Below, one piece after another: positions 11,116 to 24,826 of a stretch of 64,000 nucleotides of DNA. The DNA comes from Steinernema hermaphroditum (Eukaryota; Nematoda; Chromadorea; Rhabditida; Steinernematidae), in assembly GCA_030435675.1 (NCBI GenBank), contig CM059621.1:3100001-3164000 (forward strand), written 5' to 3'. Position numbers and translations under genes: made by a program. The notes under the pieces are model-generated. The model did not search any database. It was not told the DNA's origin and saw only the letters and a program-made list of their open reading frames with translations. How positions within the stretch are numbered: the first letter of the stretch is position 1; each line of letters opens with the position of its first letter.

Positions 11116-11887
11116 TTAGTGACCTCCGACGACACCGCCGACGACGGGAAGACCCTTGAGGAGAGGGATGACTGAAAGACGCCACTGTAGAGTGAAGAGA
11201 GGGAGAGAACCTACGGAGGTTGAGGATGGTTTGGAGGAGGGAGACGACGAGGCCGAGGATTCCGCCGATGGGACCAGCGGCGAGACCTCCGACGATGGGG
11301 ATACCGCTGAGAACTCCGGTGACGGTCTTCTCGAGATCACCCAGAAGTCCAGAGATGTCGAGACCTCCGATGGCTCCACCAGCAGATCCAGCAGCAGATC
11401 CGGCGGCGCCCTGGGCACCTCCAAGGATTCCAGTCACGGCTCCGAGGGGACCAGATCCTCCAGTGATTCCTCCAAGAGCTCCGGTGATGTCTCCAGCAGC
11501 TCCGGAAGCGGCGTCCTTTCCTCCAGTGGCTCCTCCGAGGATTCCTCCAAGGGCGTTGGTAGCAGTGTTGGTGACATCCGAGGCAACACCGCTGGCTCCA
11601 GAAGCAGCGTTTCCAGCACCTCCGATGCCTCCGAGGAGACCTCCGACAGAGTCGGTAGCACTATTGGCAGCTCCCGACGCGGCTCCAGTGGCATCAGAAG
11701 GGGCACCTCCGATACCACCAAGGCCTCCAAGCAGACCTCCGAGCGCTCCGGCATCGCCGTTCTTTTCTCCGCTTGCATTCTTATCCTTCTTGTGGACCTC
11801 GCCGGAATGGTGGCCGTTGTTTCCTTGGTCGTTGTCGGCCAGGGCGACAGAAAGGAGGAACAGAGAGAAGAGAGCGATCGCCTTCAT
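11116..11887 (-). CDS. Gly/Ala-rich secreted protein, family G copy 1
   Basis: Starts MKAIALFSLFLLSVALADN, a signal peptide, followed by a short charged linker (HKKDKNASGEKNGDAG) and about 170 residues dominated by Gly, Ala, Ser and Thr with repeated GGLLGGxGG and ASGAAGDITGALGGITGG motifs. A hydrophobic stretch (GLLGDLEKTVTGVLSGIPIV, then GGLAAGPIGGILGLVVSLLQ) closes exon 1. A 43-base intron near the end, by analogy with copy 2, gives a tail LLKGLPVVGGVVGGH. Unspliced reading would run to 11066. I infer an extracellular, possibly cuticle or mucus-associated or antimicrobial product; the family is unrecognised. Its middle (APSDATGAASGAANSATDS) is closest to copy 4, not to its neighbour copy 2. 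Confidence 0.75.
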
Positions 11888-12285
11888 GGTTCACAAAACG
11901 TTGGAATGAGTGACGCTCTCTCCCACCGACCCTCTTTTGTATCGTTTGTGGAGAGGAGTGCCACGTGTCTGCATAGTCCTGATTTGAATACGCCACGAAG
12001 GTTGGCGATCAAAATAATCCGAAAACATGGGATTTGTCCAAAAATAATCACAGGCGCTCTTTGTCACCATCTACCAGCGAAGTCAGCCATGTCACATAAG
12101 CTCTCAGAAATTATTTTGCGAAAACAACTTTTACGCGATCGATCAGCGGTGATCACTTTCACAACCGATGCATGCGATCAAAGAGCTCATATGCAAAAAC
12201 AAAGGATACGATACAAAGCTTGCCCAAAGGATACAAAAGAGGGTCGGTGGGAGAGAGCGTCACTCATTCGAACGTTTTGTGAACC
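11888..12285. promoter_or_regulatory. Bidirectional promoter region of family G, locus 1
   Basis: The 398 bases between the two start codons. Both ends carry the same module read outward: GATACAAAAGAGGG about 55-60 bases before ATG, then GAGAGAGCGTCACTCATTC and ACGTTTTGTGAACC directly before ATG. The copy 1 side matches the copy 4 promoter (29580-29732) almost base for base in inverted orientation, including CCACGTGTCTGCATAGTCCT. Confidence 0.6.
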
Positions 12286-13024
12286 ATGAAGGCGATCGCT
12301 CTCTTCTCCCTGCTCCTTCTTTCCGTCGCCCTGGCCGACAACGATCAAGGAAACAACGGTTCCCATTCCGGCGAGGTCCACAAGAAGGACAAGAATGCAA
12401 GCGGAGAAAAGCACGGTGACGCCGGAGCGATTGGAGGTCTGCTTGGAGGTATCGGCGGTATCGGAGGTTCTGACGCCGCGTCTGGAGCTACTGGTACGGC
12501 CACCAATGCCCTTGGAGGAATCCTCGGAGGTACTGGAAACGCTGCTTCTGGAGCCAGCGGTGCTGCCTCGGATGTCACCAACACTGCCACCAACGCGATT
12601 GGAGGAGGAGCCACTGGAGGAAAGGACGCCGCGTCCGGAGCTGCTGGAGACATCACTGGAGCTCTTGGAGGAATCACTGGAGGATCTGATCCCCTCGGAG
12701 CCGTGACTGGAATCCTTGGAGGTGCCCAGGGCGCCGCCGGATCTGCTGCTGGATCTGCTGGTGGAGCCATCGGAGGTCTCGACATCTCTGGACTTCTGGG
12801 TGATCTCGAAAAGACCGTCACCGGAGTTCTCAGCGGTATCCCCATCGTCGGAGGTCTCGCCGCTGGTCCTATCGGCGGGATCCTCGGCCTCGTCATCTCC
12901 CTCCTCCAAACCGTCCTCAAGCTCCGTAGGTTCTCTCCCTCTCTTCACTCTACAGTGGCGTCTTTCAGTCATCCCTCTCCTCAAGGGTCTTCCCATCGTC
13001 GGCGGTGTCGTCGGAGGTCACTAA
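12286..13024 (+). CDS. Gly/Ala-rich secreted protein, family G copy 2
   Basis: Signal peptide MKAIALFSLLLLSVALA, charged linker and Gly/Ala/Ser/Thr-rich body. It is shorter than copy 1 in the first repeat block and has IGGGATGG where the others have GGILGGATGG or GEIVGGATGG. An intron at 12926-12968 (GTAGGT..TTTCAG, 43 bases) joins QTVLKL to LIPLLKGLPIVGGVVGGH and stop at 13024; the same splice is preserved in all four copies, which is why I prefer it to the unspliced frame ending at 13074. The sequence SDAASGATGTATNALGG groups it with copy 3. Function unknown; secretion is predicted. Confidence 0.78.
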
Positions 13025-13120
13025 ACGTTCCACCTTTGTTTTCCACTTGGAAAATGTATTTTTGTCTTGATTAATCGAACAGATTCACCCAGAACAGCGA
13101 CATTCTAGAAAACAGAGCAC

Positions 13121-14688
13121 TCACTTTTTATTCATTGCACTCACAGCAGACACAGGATTTGACGGCAACAAAATCGCATCGGCTTCCCGATTATCGGGGT
13201 TATTACTATCCTTGCGACCTAAGAACATGTCCCGCAATTTTCGTAACCGCCTTCTCGAACGTCGTTTGTGGTCGCGATGCACCTGAGCTTCTTGCCTCTC
13301 GATGGCTGTCGCCGTGTCGCTTATCATCGGATTTAGATTCTGCTTCAGCACATTCCTCTTGCTTCGTCTACTTCTCTTGCTTGGTTTTCCAACATTGTTG
13401 CGGTACCATCGTTGCACAATCCCTGGAATCTTGTATCTTATCGCGTTCTAAACGGAAATACATTAACGACTGTCTCATTCGAGTTGCGTAACTGTCACCT
13501 GGATGTAGTAGTAGTACAGGGCGACGATCGCTTCGCCGATAAGCAAAAGAGGAATTTGGAAAAATATGCAGACGTAGCTGTTGTAGATTACGAGGTCGCC
13601 AAAGCCAACAAGAGTGATCGAAGTGAAAAGGAAGTAGACCGAGTCTATGTATGACCATTTTGTTTCGCTTCTCGTAGCATTTTCGATGTGCTGAAAAGAG
13701 GAAACTCAAACTGACAATTACAACTTGGAGTTACCATAGTGATATATCCATGGCACAACAAAAAGATGACAATCAAAGCGAACACGATTACAAGCTTTGT
13801 CATGTCTCCAACTGGTTTCAAGCGTTCTTCGAGGGTTGGCTCACGCCTAAATTGGTAACCTTTCATATCTTCTTCATCTACTCATCTTATACCTTCTGAA
13901 AAGTTTGCGACAAATCCTCTTTATCCAGCAATAGAACTTGACCAACAGGCCGGAGAGCCATTCGCCAAGATCTGCGTTGAAAGCGATGTAGAGCGGAATT
14001 CCTATGGCCCCACAGAGCATCGACACGATTCGACCTTGAATGGTAAACGGAACAACGTCGCCGTAACCAACTGTAGTCAACAGATTTACGGTGTAAATTC
14101 CGGCTTTTGCATAGGTAATCTTCTTCGGCACAACAGAGTACGATGTATTCCTTAACATGCAGACTTGAAATTGACCGTTAATATGGCATCGTACCTCAGA
14201 CAATTATCAGCTTTCATAATCGCATCTCGAATATCTTCAAAGCTTAGCATCGTCCTCGTCGTATTGGGATCAACCAAAACCCTGTATTTCTTTTCAAGTT
14301 CAGCGATCGTGTGATCTCTCTCCGAAATACACCGATTCATGTATTGATTTGTTAGTTTGTTAGAATTCGAGTATTCACAGAGCTGAAAATAACGAGGAGA
14401 TAAACAGATGCTTGGTAGAACATACGTGAAACAGCAATGCTGCTAGCACTGTGTATAAAGGCAGAATCAGTAAATAGAAGAGTGGGCAAAATCGGCTTCG
14501 CTGCTCATTTCCCACGTCCCGTACGCCCGTCTCTACACCGTCTTCACGTGCTTCACTAGAAACAAAAATAATGAGCCGGATCAATAGAGCAACAGAACAT
14601 ACTTGGCAATGACATAGGATATTTCTTGATTGTTCTGTAGCGTATCCGTAGACAATCCGTACAAATTCTTTTCATCTGAACAACGCAT
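13121..14688 (-). CDS. Two-pore-domain potassium channel (TWK/K2P family)
   Basis: Multi-exon gene on the minus strand starting MRCSDEKNLYGL. Seen in order: first membrane segment (FCPLFYLLILPLYTVLAALL), an extracellular loop with KKYRVLVDPNTTRTMLSFED, first pore with filter TTVGYGD, segments around GRIVSMLCGAIGIPLYIAF, a later segment VIVFALIVIFLLCHGYI, second pore with LVGFGD, and final segment QIPLLLIGEAIVALYYYI. The tail is strongly basic (KRSRRSKRN, HRDHKRRSRRRLRK). Introns are 43-50 bases. Family knowledge: two pore loops per subunit, with TVGYGD and GFGD filters, define K2P leak channels; nematodes have dozens of twk genes. The loop splice before NTSYSVVPKK uses a weak TTAAG acceptor, so that junction is less certain. 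Confidence 0.88.
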
Positions 14689-15499
14689 CTCAATGAACGA
14701 CGACCATTCAACTCGAGTGCAGGGGTGATGAATGGGAGAGCTCAGGACATCTCAGACAGTTTCGAGTGTCTCGCGACTTTGCAGGACTGCCAGATCGCCG
14801 TCCTAATCCTTTGATGCTGATTCTGGCCGAATAGCGGTCGTACGATATTTGCAGCACAGTACATCAAAACACGTGAATGGATCATGAATCTCATTCAAAT
14901 CAGAACAAAAGAAAACGATAGATGAGCGAAGTTTAGAGCTTGAAACGTTCTCGATAAGCATTTAAGAAATTACAGAAATGACGAAAACGTTATGTGCGTC
15001 CCAACACGATCCATTGACCTGCCAATCAGTTTGATACGAATTCTCCCGTTTGCTCGTGTGACTGGTTCATACTCGGCGGAATATTCCGCGCGCGGGGCAA
15101 ATGTATGAGCAGGCCTTTAGCCTTCTTTATTTCATGTTCTCGGCAAAAAAAATCATGTCCAAAAGTTTTATCTGAACGCTTTGCTTGTTTCCCGCACCGA
15201 TTTTGCCTAGACTGCAGCTGTCTCGTTTTTTTGCACATTTCCTTGCTTGACAGGCTGGGATGTGGTCGGGAGTGTTCTTGTGGAGTGTGGCGTGTTCTTC
15301 GTTGTTCTTCCTTAGCGCAGCGCTGTATGAAGCACATTTTCCACAGTTCTGCAACTTTACACATCACAAGTGTATGCAAACCATATGAGTGGTAGATTTT
15401 CAAATTTACTGAATACGTGCAGAATTGCCTTTCAATCAGTGTTGCTCGAGTTTGATGTATTTTTAATTCCTTCTAAAGTGTTGTATTAACGTATAAATC
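14689..15499. other. Intergenic region between K2P channel and PLK
   Basis: Probable divergent promoter region. Overlapping short open frames on both strands near 15026-15403 lack any recognisable domain. Nothing else seen. Confidence 0.45.
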
Positions 15500-15527
15500 T
15501 TTCAGCTTGACAACTTCCTGATGAGAC

Positions 15528-17816
<2,289 letters not shown>

Positions 17817-18705
17817 AGCTCGATGATACTAATGTATTTCGGTTGTTGGTTTATAATAAGTTGCCTAAAGTATTCTATTCGTTGTGTAGTCGTTCCGCAT
17901 TTTACCTTCTATGGCCTGAGGCGTTGTGAACTTGTTTCGAACGTATTGTTCCAGATTCTCATCGCTCATCGTCTCCTTTCAGAGTCTTCAGATTCAGAAC
18001 CGTGGTTGTATTGCGTTGCAGGCCAAGACTATCTGTGATGCCCAAAAAATTCACCCAGGCAATCGCATGATCAAGCCTGTTTATCAGTTTCTGTTTGGCA
18101 CCTTCTTGTCGTCATGCGCTTGGTGCCGAAGAGCGTTCTTTATGACCGTTCTGCAAATTTGGCTGCTGAATTATCAGTGATTACGGTAAGCCTGTTCGTG
18201 GAACCAAACATCAACGCTATTATGATTGAAAATGAGATTTCATCGAGACGGCGTAGAGATCGGAAGATCGATGAAATTGATCTGCAAGAACATCTCTGCA
18301 AGTCCTTGGTAAAGCACAACATCCACTTACTCCATTGTGACGCAAAACAGAATAAACCGTTATCGGAAGGCAACGACGTGTTTCGGCCTATGATGCGAGG
18401 GTTCAAACGATAACAAATAATGGACCGACCAATTCAAAGGTGGTTCGTTGCAGAAATTTTGCACAAACGTGCTGCTGGACAAAGGGAGGATAATCGACGC
18501 TACTGTGTCCTAGCATTTTGCTAGATTCCAATCAGTCAAATGTCGTAACAGCGGAATCAGGGTGCATACTATCAGCAAACCGATAGGAGCAGCCATCACT
18601 ATAATCAAAGCGTTCTGCAACGTGAGAACCACGTGTTACCCTTTGGACTCTTTGTGCCTTCCCCGGCTGAGAGGGCAAAATTAGGAACAACCAAATGGAG
18701 CGTTC
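17817..18705 (+). other. Possible decayed or unmodelled coding segment, then intergenic
   Basis: An open frame near 18114-18413 (EIDLQEHLCKSLVKHNIHLL, preceded by SSRRRRDRKIDE) and another near 17926-18180 look peptide-like, with TTCCAG, TTTCAG and TTGCAG sites at 17953, 17980 and 18023. I cannot join them into one gene or recognise a domain. They could be remnants of a gene or alternative 3' exons of the kinase. 18420-18705 shows nothing. Confidence 0.25.
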
Positions 18706-18708
18706 CTA

Positions 18709-18716
18709 TATAAGAA
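18709..18716 (+). promoter_or_regulatory. TATA box of the lipase gene
   Basis: TATATAAG about 30 bases upstream of the ATG region at 18744, in CCTATATAAGAAGGCG. Confidence 0.5.
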
Positions 18717-18743
18717 GGCGAACTACGGCATGATCATGGAAAG

Positions 18744-19813
18744 ATGTGGTCGACTACTGTACTCATTCTATTCGCCGTTCTCGTCGGCACTGTGCTGCCA
18801 CTGGCCATCCCCAAACAACAGCTGAAACTCACGAGTTACGATGACAAGTTCGCTCGTTTCAAGATGTTCTTCTTGGCGGCGGGCGCTTATGGCGACGACG
18901 CGAGGCCTTGTATGAAATCGGCATATCCAAACAGCACGATTGACACAGTGAGTTCGGTTTAGGGGAGAAGATGGAGCAGATATTAGTCGCAGACCTAAAA
19001 TAAGTAAAGTTTTGACCAGTTCACCACTTTATTGTAGGTCTCCAAAGAGGTCGAAGTGAAGTGCGCGAAAACGGACTACTGTCGCGGATTCACCGCCCTC
19101 TCCCACACCGACAGCGCGATCATCGTCTCGTTCCGCGGCACGAACCAGTTCGTACAGCTCATCCAACAGTCCGTAAGGACCATCTTCGGTGCGGAAGAGT
19201 TCATCGCCGGCGGATACGTTAGCCGCTACTTCTACAAGGCATTCCGAAGCGTTTGGAATGGTGGACTCAAGGAGGACTACCTGAATCTCCGTGAGAAGTA
19301 CCCAGACTATGAGGTGTGGCTCACCGGCCACTCTCTTGGAGGCGCTATGGCCAGTCTGTGCGCGGCCACGTTGTCCCATCTGATGCAAGCGGATCCACAG
19401 AAGATGCTGTTGATGACCTTCGGCCAGCCTCGCGTTGGCGATCAAGCCTATGCTGAAGCCCATGAGGCTCTGGTAGGTCCTACAATGCACTATGTTATAT
19501 CCGTCCTTAGGTTCCTCACTCCTTCCGCGTTGTGCACAACCTTGACCTCGTGCCGCATCTCCCGCCTTTGGTTCTTCCTGTCCAGGGCCTCTTCAACGGC
19601 TACCGTCACCACAAATCGGAGGTGTGGTACCGTAATAGCATGAGAGTTGGAGACGGTTTTCGCGTTTGCAACGATGGCGAGAGCTTGAAGTGCAGTGATG
19701 GATCGTTGCTGCCGACCATCTCCATCTCTGACCATCTCTACTACTTCCAGGACGACGAGTGGATTTTGAATTTTGGACTTGACGGGTGCCCTATTGATTT
19801 GGTCAGCAAGTAG
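18744..19813 (+). CDS. Secreted class 3 lipase (Lipase_3 fold)
   Basis: Three exons. Exon 1 encodes a signal peptide (MWSTTVLILFAVLVGTVLPL) and FKMFFLAAGAYGDDARPCM. After the intron at about 18949-19037 come VSKEVEVKCAKTDYCRGFTA, IIVSFRGTNQ (oxyanion region), EVWLTGHSLGGAMASLCAAT with the nucleophile elbow GHSLGG, and LLMTFGQPRVGDQ. The last intron (about 19472-19510) leads to VPHSFRVVHNLDLVPHLPPL, holding the catalytic Asp, and SDHLYYF, holding the probable catalytic His. Ser-Asp-His triad complete. Family knowledge: fungal-lipase-like proteins of this type are common secreted proteins in nematodes; the lipid substrate is unknown. A TATA box sits about 30 bases upstream. Confidence 0.9.
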
Positions 19814-20071
19814 TGGAGCATTTCTTGTTATATGTTCTTGGCTAGTTCCTGATAAACTCAGATCTACCGGCGAATATCACAGAAGGTAATGCAGAGGGTT
19901 CCGTAAAATGATCCTACTGTCGTTACGAACGCACTACAGGATCCCAAAACCATTCAGCTCCACGGCATTCTGAAGGAGTAGATGCGTAACAAAAATAAAC
20001 AAGCATTGACTGTTAAAACACGTAAGTTGAAAAACAATTCAGTAGTACAGCGACACAATCGCTAAAAACAA
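19814..20071. other. Short intergenic region
   Basis: Holds the 3' end of the lipase gene and, on the other strand, of the XTBD gene. AAATAAACAA near 19991 may serve as a poly(A) signal. Nothing else seen. Confidence 0.4.
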
Positions 20072-21718
20072 CTAGCGCCTTTTCTTCGTCTTCTTCTTAT
20101 TTTTCTTCTTCTTTTTGCGAGGAGCCTTCTTCTTGATACCTGCCGACAACACCGCATCTTCGGACAGCGTGTCACCCTTGGACAACATGCGCGCTACCTC
20201 ATCTACTCCCTCTTCGATAGACCAGTGCTCGACAACCGATGGCACCTTCTTTTCGATATCTCCGGACAACGCTGCATCTTCGGACAGCGTGGCACCCATG
20301 AATACTTGCTCAACAAAAGACTGAAAAAGTGATCACAGTGGAATAAATATGTTTCATGGTACCTTGTCATTTTCGCAATCCATGTTCTTCAGATCGACAG
20401 TTTTCGAAGCTGATGCATCATTTTTAATGGCTGGAACGGTTGAAGGAGTGTTGAAGCCATCGACTAGAGCTCGATCTCTATCGCCGCAGTGCAATTCAAG
20501 GGTCTCAAAACGGTTCTGAATTTCCTCAACTTCTTCTTCGACAGCCTTTTTTTTCTTCTTGTTGTTCTTCCTCTTTTTGTTCTTCTTGGCTTCAACAGAG
20601 GACTTCTCCACCACGTCATCGACAGGCCCCCACTTCTCATCTACTTGTTCTTCGATAGACCAGTGCTCGACAACCGATGGCGGCTGCTTCGAAAGCACTT
20701 TCACCTGCTTCAGCTTCAGTTTGTGCTGTTCCGCTCGCGGGTCTGTAGCTGTATCTTCGGACAGCGTGACACCCATTGACGATACTTGCTTTATCAAGGT
20801 CTGGAAAAGTGGCCGCAATGGAATAAATATCCGACGTGTTACATGGTACCTTATCATCTTTGCGATGCAGCTTCTTCAGATCGACAGTTTCCGAAGCTGA
20901 CGCATCACTGTTGATGGCTGGAACGCTTGAAGAAGTGTTGAGGCCATCGGCTGGAGTTCGATCTCCATCGCCGCAGTGCAATCCAAGGATCTCAAAACGG
21001 TTCTGAATATTGCCGACTTCTTTTTCGACAGCCTTCTTTTTCTTTTTGTTCTTCTTAACTTCCTCGAACGGTTTCTCCACCAAGGCATCGACAAGCTGGC
21101 ACTTCTTATCTACTTGTTCTTCGAAAGACCAGTGCGCGACAATCGATGGTGGCTGCTTCGTGAGCACTTTCACCTGCTTCTGCATAACCGCGCGCGGACT
21201 TGTCGCTGCCGACCGCTTCTGAATATCTCCTACTTCCTCTTCGACAACCTTCTTTTTCTTCTTTTTGTTCTTTTTGGCTTCAACAGAGGATTTCTCGCCC
21301 ATCTGATCGGCAGGCCGGCACTTCTCATCAAGTCGTTTTTCGATAGAACGGTGCTCGACAATCGATGGCGGCTGCTTCGCAAACACTTTCACCTGCTTCA
21401 GCTTCTGCAGTTCCGCTCGCGGGCCTGTAGTTGCATCTTCGGACAGCGTGGCACCCATGGACAACACTTGCTTCATCAACGACTATAAATTCACACATGA
21501 TAATCAAATACGTCCGAAATTTGCCGCGCTACCTTGTCATACTTGCAATTGACAGCTTTTATGTTGCTGTATACAAACGAAAGGGAGATTAGACGTTGTT
21601 TCTCGAATGTGGAAGCATATTCGCGAAGGAAGGCGCGGCGTCGACTCCACTGTCGTTCGGTTTCGTAGGAGTTTCGATTGCCTTCTATCCACGCGTGAGG
21701 GTCTTCTTCTTCTGTCAT
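20072..21718 (-). CDS. XTBD-domain (XRN-2 binding, PAXT-1/CDKN2AIP-like) protein with triplicated Lys-rich exon
   Basis: Four exons: 21718-21533, 21482-20850, 20800-20363, 20320-20072. Exon 1 has the XTBD core: NSYETERQWSRRRAFLREYA and RLISLSFVYSNIKAVNCKYD; exon 2 completes it with SLMKQVLSMG. Family knowledge: XTBD proteins (PAXT-1 in C. elegans; CDKN2AIP, NKRF) bind and stabilise the nuclear 5'-3' exonuclease XRN2. Exons 2, 3 and 4 are paralogous: they begin SLMKQVLSMGATLSEDA, TLIKQVSSMGVTLSEDT and SFVEQVFMGATLSEDAA, share PPSxVxHWSxEE, and hold Lys blocks such as KKNKKKKKK. All four exons have lengths divisible by three and phase-0 borders, so any of the three could follow exon 1. The Lys-rich tracts look like nuclear or nucleolar targeting signals. 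Confidence 0.75.
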
Positions 21719-22917
21719 CGCTCTGCAAGTGACAGCGAAATATAAGGTAAACAGAATTCAAAATTGCGAAAACACGATAGAGAAATTAACACAGAAAACG
21801 GCTCCTGTTCCCTAATGATGAAGCCAAGAAGCTACCGAGTCGGGCCGTGCGAAGCTTAAAACTCGAAAGTCGGAATTCAAACTGAAAACTTTTTTGATAA
21901 AGTCAAAACCAAAACTTAGAATTTGCACAGCGCTGCTGCTCACACATCGACACAGTGCGCAGAATGCTAAATGGAAACAGACGGCGGCGCTCCGGGGACT
22001 GTCGCAAGACCTGACAGACATCTCGCGAGAGACATACCAGTAAATCGCCATTTCAGACTAGAAGACAACGGGCAAGACAGAGTCTCTTCATCGATGGAAA
22101 GAATTGAAAATAAAACGTGAAAACACAAACAAAAAAAAACATCGATGCAGGGATCGTTGCAAGATCGTCAGACTACCGTCGCTGATCATCAAGAATATGC
22201 ACAATCATATACTATTTGCGGTTTCATGCACTTTGCAGTGAAAGTGGCGTCGAATTACTGTCACCACATATTTGTTTTTAGCCATGAAACCCATGCAACG
22301 CGAATGAAACCGACGTCTCATTGCTTTTTTCTCATTTTCCTGCTTGAAAACTGCTGTATGGAGGGGAGACGTAACGGACATCGAACTCTGACGATCGGCC
22401 AACACTTCTATCAAAGCGGAATTTTGAAAAACGGCGTTGTCTTCGAGAAAATCCACTTATTCAGTCAGCAACCTGGAAGTCCCCTTATGACGGACTTGAT
22501 CGAGTCTCTGATTTCGGTCCTGCCACGAATTGCGGCGGTGACATTCGCCATTGTATGCAATTCTGTTTCTATAGCAAAAAAAAAATGCATGGAGTGGAGA
22601 CGTAACGAACATCTATAGTACGGACTGTCTTGTGCCCTCGTGTTTTCGCAAAGAGGTCAAGAATGACAGGTGACTGTGATGAAATTACGAAAAGAAAACA
22701 TGGAACGTTCATACTGTCGACTAGATAAGGTCCTCATCACCTTTACCCGTGGTATCCAGTTTGGGTTCTATTTTTTTAGTTCTTCAACGAAAAATTCGTT
22801 ATGATAGAGTTCGAAGGCCGATTTTGCGAAGTCACCATAGAGGTCCTGGGAATCCTTTTTTTTAATTGAAGTGGATCCCTAGGGATCACCCCAGTTCTCT
22901 CTGTATATAATGTATCA
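21719..22917. other. Interval without recognised gene
   Basis: No supported gene. A short phrase GGAGACGTAACG(G/A)ACATC occurs twice (about 22363 and 22597), hinting at old repeats. Confidence 0.4.
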
Positions 22918-23360
22918 TAAACCCGGCTGCGCGCGAATTCGCGCCCTCCAGGTACTAAAAGCCAATTAGCCTGTAGCTCTGCGGGCAGCGAGAAACCATA
23001 GCCCTGCGGGCGGCAAGATTGGCGCTCATGTAAATGGCTAAAATGGGCGAAAAAAACTGTTAAGTTTCAGGAAACTCGAACCGAAAACACTGCTGGTTAC
23101 AAAATAGGCAAAAAATCACTCAAAAACAGCAAAAAAAACTCAAAGCCTAGCATCGCCAGAGAGATAGCGGAAGTAGAGCACTACCATCTCAACTGTCTGT
23201 GTGGCTCATTGCGAACGTTCTCTGTTTGTAAGCGGGCGGTGTCGGGTTCGGTTCCCCTCGGGGTCCTTATTTTGTGTGGGTGTTTCCGCCGTGCGCACGG
23301 AAAAACACACACACACACAGATCAACGGACCCGTCGGTTCTCCATTTATATATAGGGGAT
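22918..23360 (+). repeat. tRNA-like dispersed element, copy 2
   Basis: About 440 bases from AACCCGGCTGCGCGCGAATT to CCATTTATATATAGGGGAT. The right third (about 23197-23275) has a tRNA-like promoter: TGGCTCATTGCG (box A-like) and GGGTTCGGTTCCCC (box B), followed by a hairpin GCCGTGCGCACGG. The left part contains A-rich runs (CAAAAACAGCAAAAAAAACT). Confidence 0.8.
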
Positions 23361-24826
23361 ACTGCCTGATTGTCGCCAAAAAACTAGTAGCTGTGCTACC
23401 TCTAGTTGCGACTTCCACGAGGGACGGTCATAAAGGTCCAAATACGGTCATAAAAAATGAGAAAAAATCATCTAAAAAAGACAATTTTTCGATGTAAATA
23501 TTATGTCGTTAAAGCTGTTGTCATTCCAAGAACTTATGTAGGTAAACAATGGTGTTTATATTGCAATACTACATAGTTACGACTTCTGGAATAGCCTCGA
23601 ACGGGGCGTAGGTCGGTCAGTGGCGTAGGTCGATCAGCAGCCACGTATGGTCGCCGTAATTTCAATGGGTCAAGGCTCCTGCCACGAAAAGTGCGCGTCT
23701 AGGAAACGTCGCACGCGTTTCGCCATTGAATTTTGGAGCCGCGACAAAGAATTATGCATAACTCGTGAAGTAGAGCGTATTTTGGAAAGCTGAACGTTGA
23801 TTTTGAAGATTAGAACTTTCTCGTTCGAATGAACCCTAGTTGGTGCAATTTGGTGGCGCGAACGTGGAGTTATTAAGTGATTATTATTTTAGTACCATGT
23901 AATGTGACCTGAGGCGCCTTTTCCTCTTGAAAAATATGCGCTGCCTTAAATTTCAAGCCTTTTAGAGCTGACACAAGGCTCATGACGCTTCAATATACCC
24001 ATGGAATCTGGAAAACCCAAGATTACTACAAGCTCCCTACGCTGGGATCGAACGTAGGATTTTTACTAGTAGCTTCAACCTCAAGCTTGAATGATGCAAC
24101 GTTGTTCTTTAACAAGCGTTACAGTGCGCAGGAACTCAGATCGCAGTACGAGCGACTCTGATAGCAGTGACAGTGATGAATAACCCGCGTGTATGACGTT
24201 AAATTGGCTTACGATGGTAGTCTGTTTTATAGACCGTTTAATTCCGGCACGCGGAGTGAGTTTCCAGCAGTGAGCCATAGCTCATTCGACGCAGCGTTCA
24301 ATTCTGCACAAAATCAACGTTTGGATTTCTGCGAAACCTCCTAGATCGCGCAAAATCAACGAAACAAGATAGAAGCTCTGTGATTTCCATTGTAAAAGTC
24401 GGCAGAACGACAAAACTACGGTAGTCTGGTGGTCCCACCACGCACACATTGCAGGCGCATTAAAATTACGGCGACCATATTCGTTACACATTCAGAGACT
24501 GGGGCGAGGTTCGCGAATATGTTCTCTGGTTATTTGCCCTACGTTTGACTTATATGTTATACGTTGTCCTCTGATTATGTTCAAATGTATCATAAAACTA
24601 TGACGCAAGTAACAATATCTGTAGACTAGATGTTATCACCAGACATCGGTTTTTTCAAAAAGTCCTTGACTCACAGTCTTGTTGATGGCGTAATTCAATA
24701 GGTTACCTGCATACTACATTCTCCATTTGTACAAAACGAAATGAGAATAATAAGCAGTCACGTTGCCGGTTGCTTATTATCGAAAAGCATACTTCCAAAG
24801 ACATATCGGTATTCAGGCTGCCAGCA
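23361..24826. other. Interval without recognised gene
   Basis: No coding exon is supported. It probably contains old repeats (CTCCCTACGCTGGGATCGAACG near 24035 resembles a reversed tRNA T-arm). The 3' part is presumably the promoter of the Srh receptor. Confidence 0.4.

Noticed and set aside
11156..12289. Plus-strand Ser/Gly/Asp-rich frame of 377 codons, and similar antisense frames at 12187-12996 and 28468-29316
   Set aside because: Antisense shadows of the Gly/Ala-rich family G genes, whose signal peptides and conserved introns are on the other strand.
15026..15403. Overlapping frames on both strands between the channel and PLK
   Set aside because: No domain similarity and no plausible start or splice sites; likely promoter DNA.
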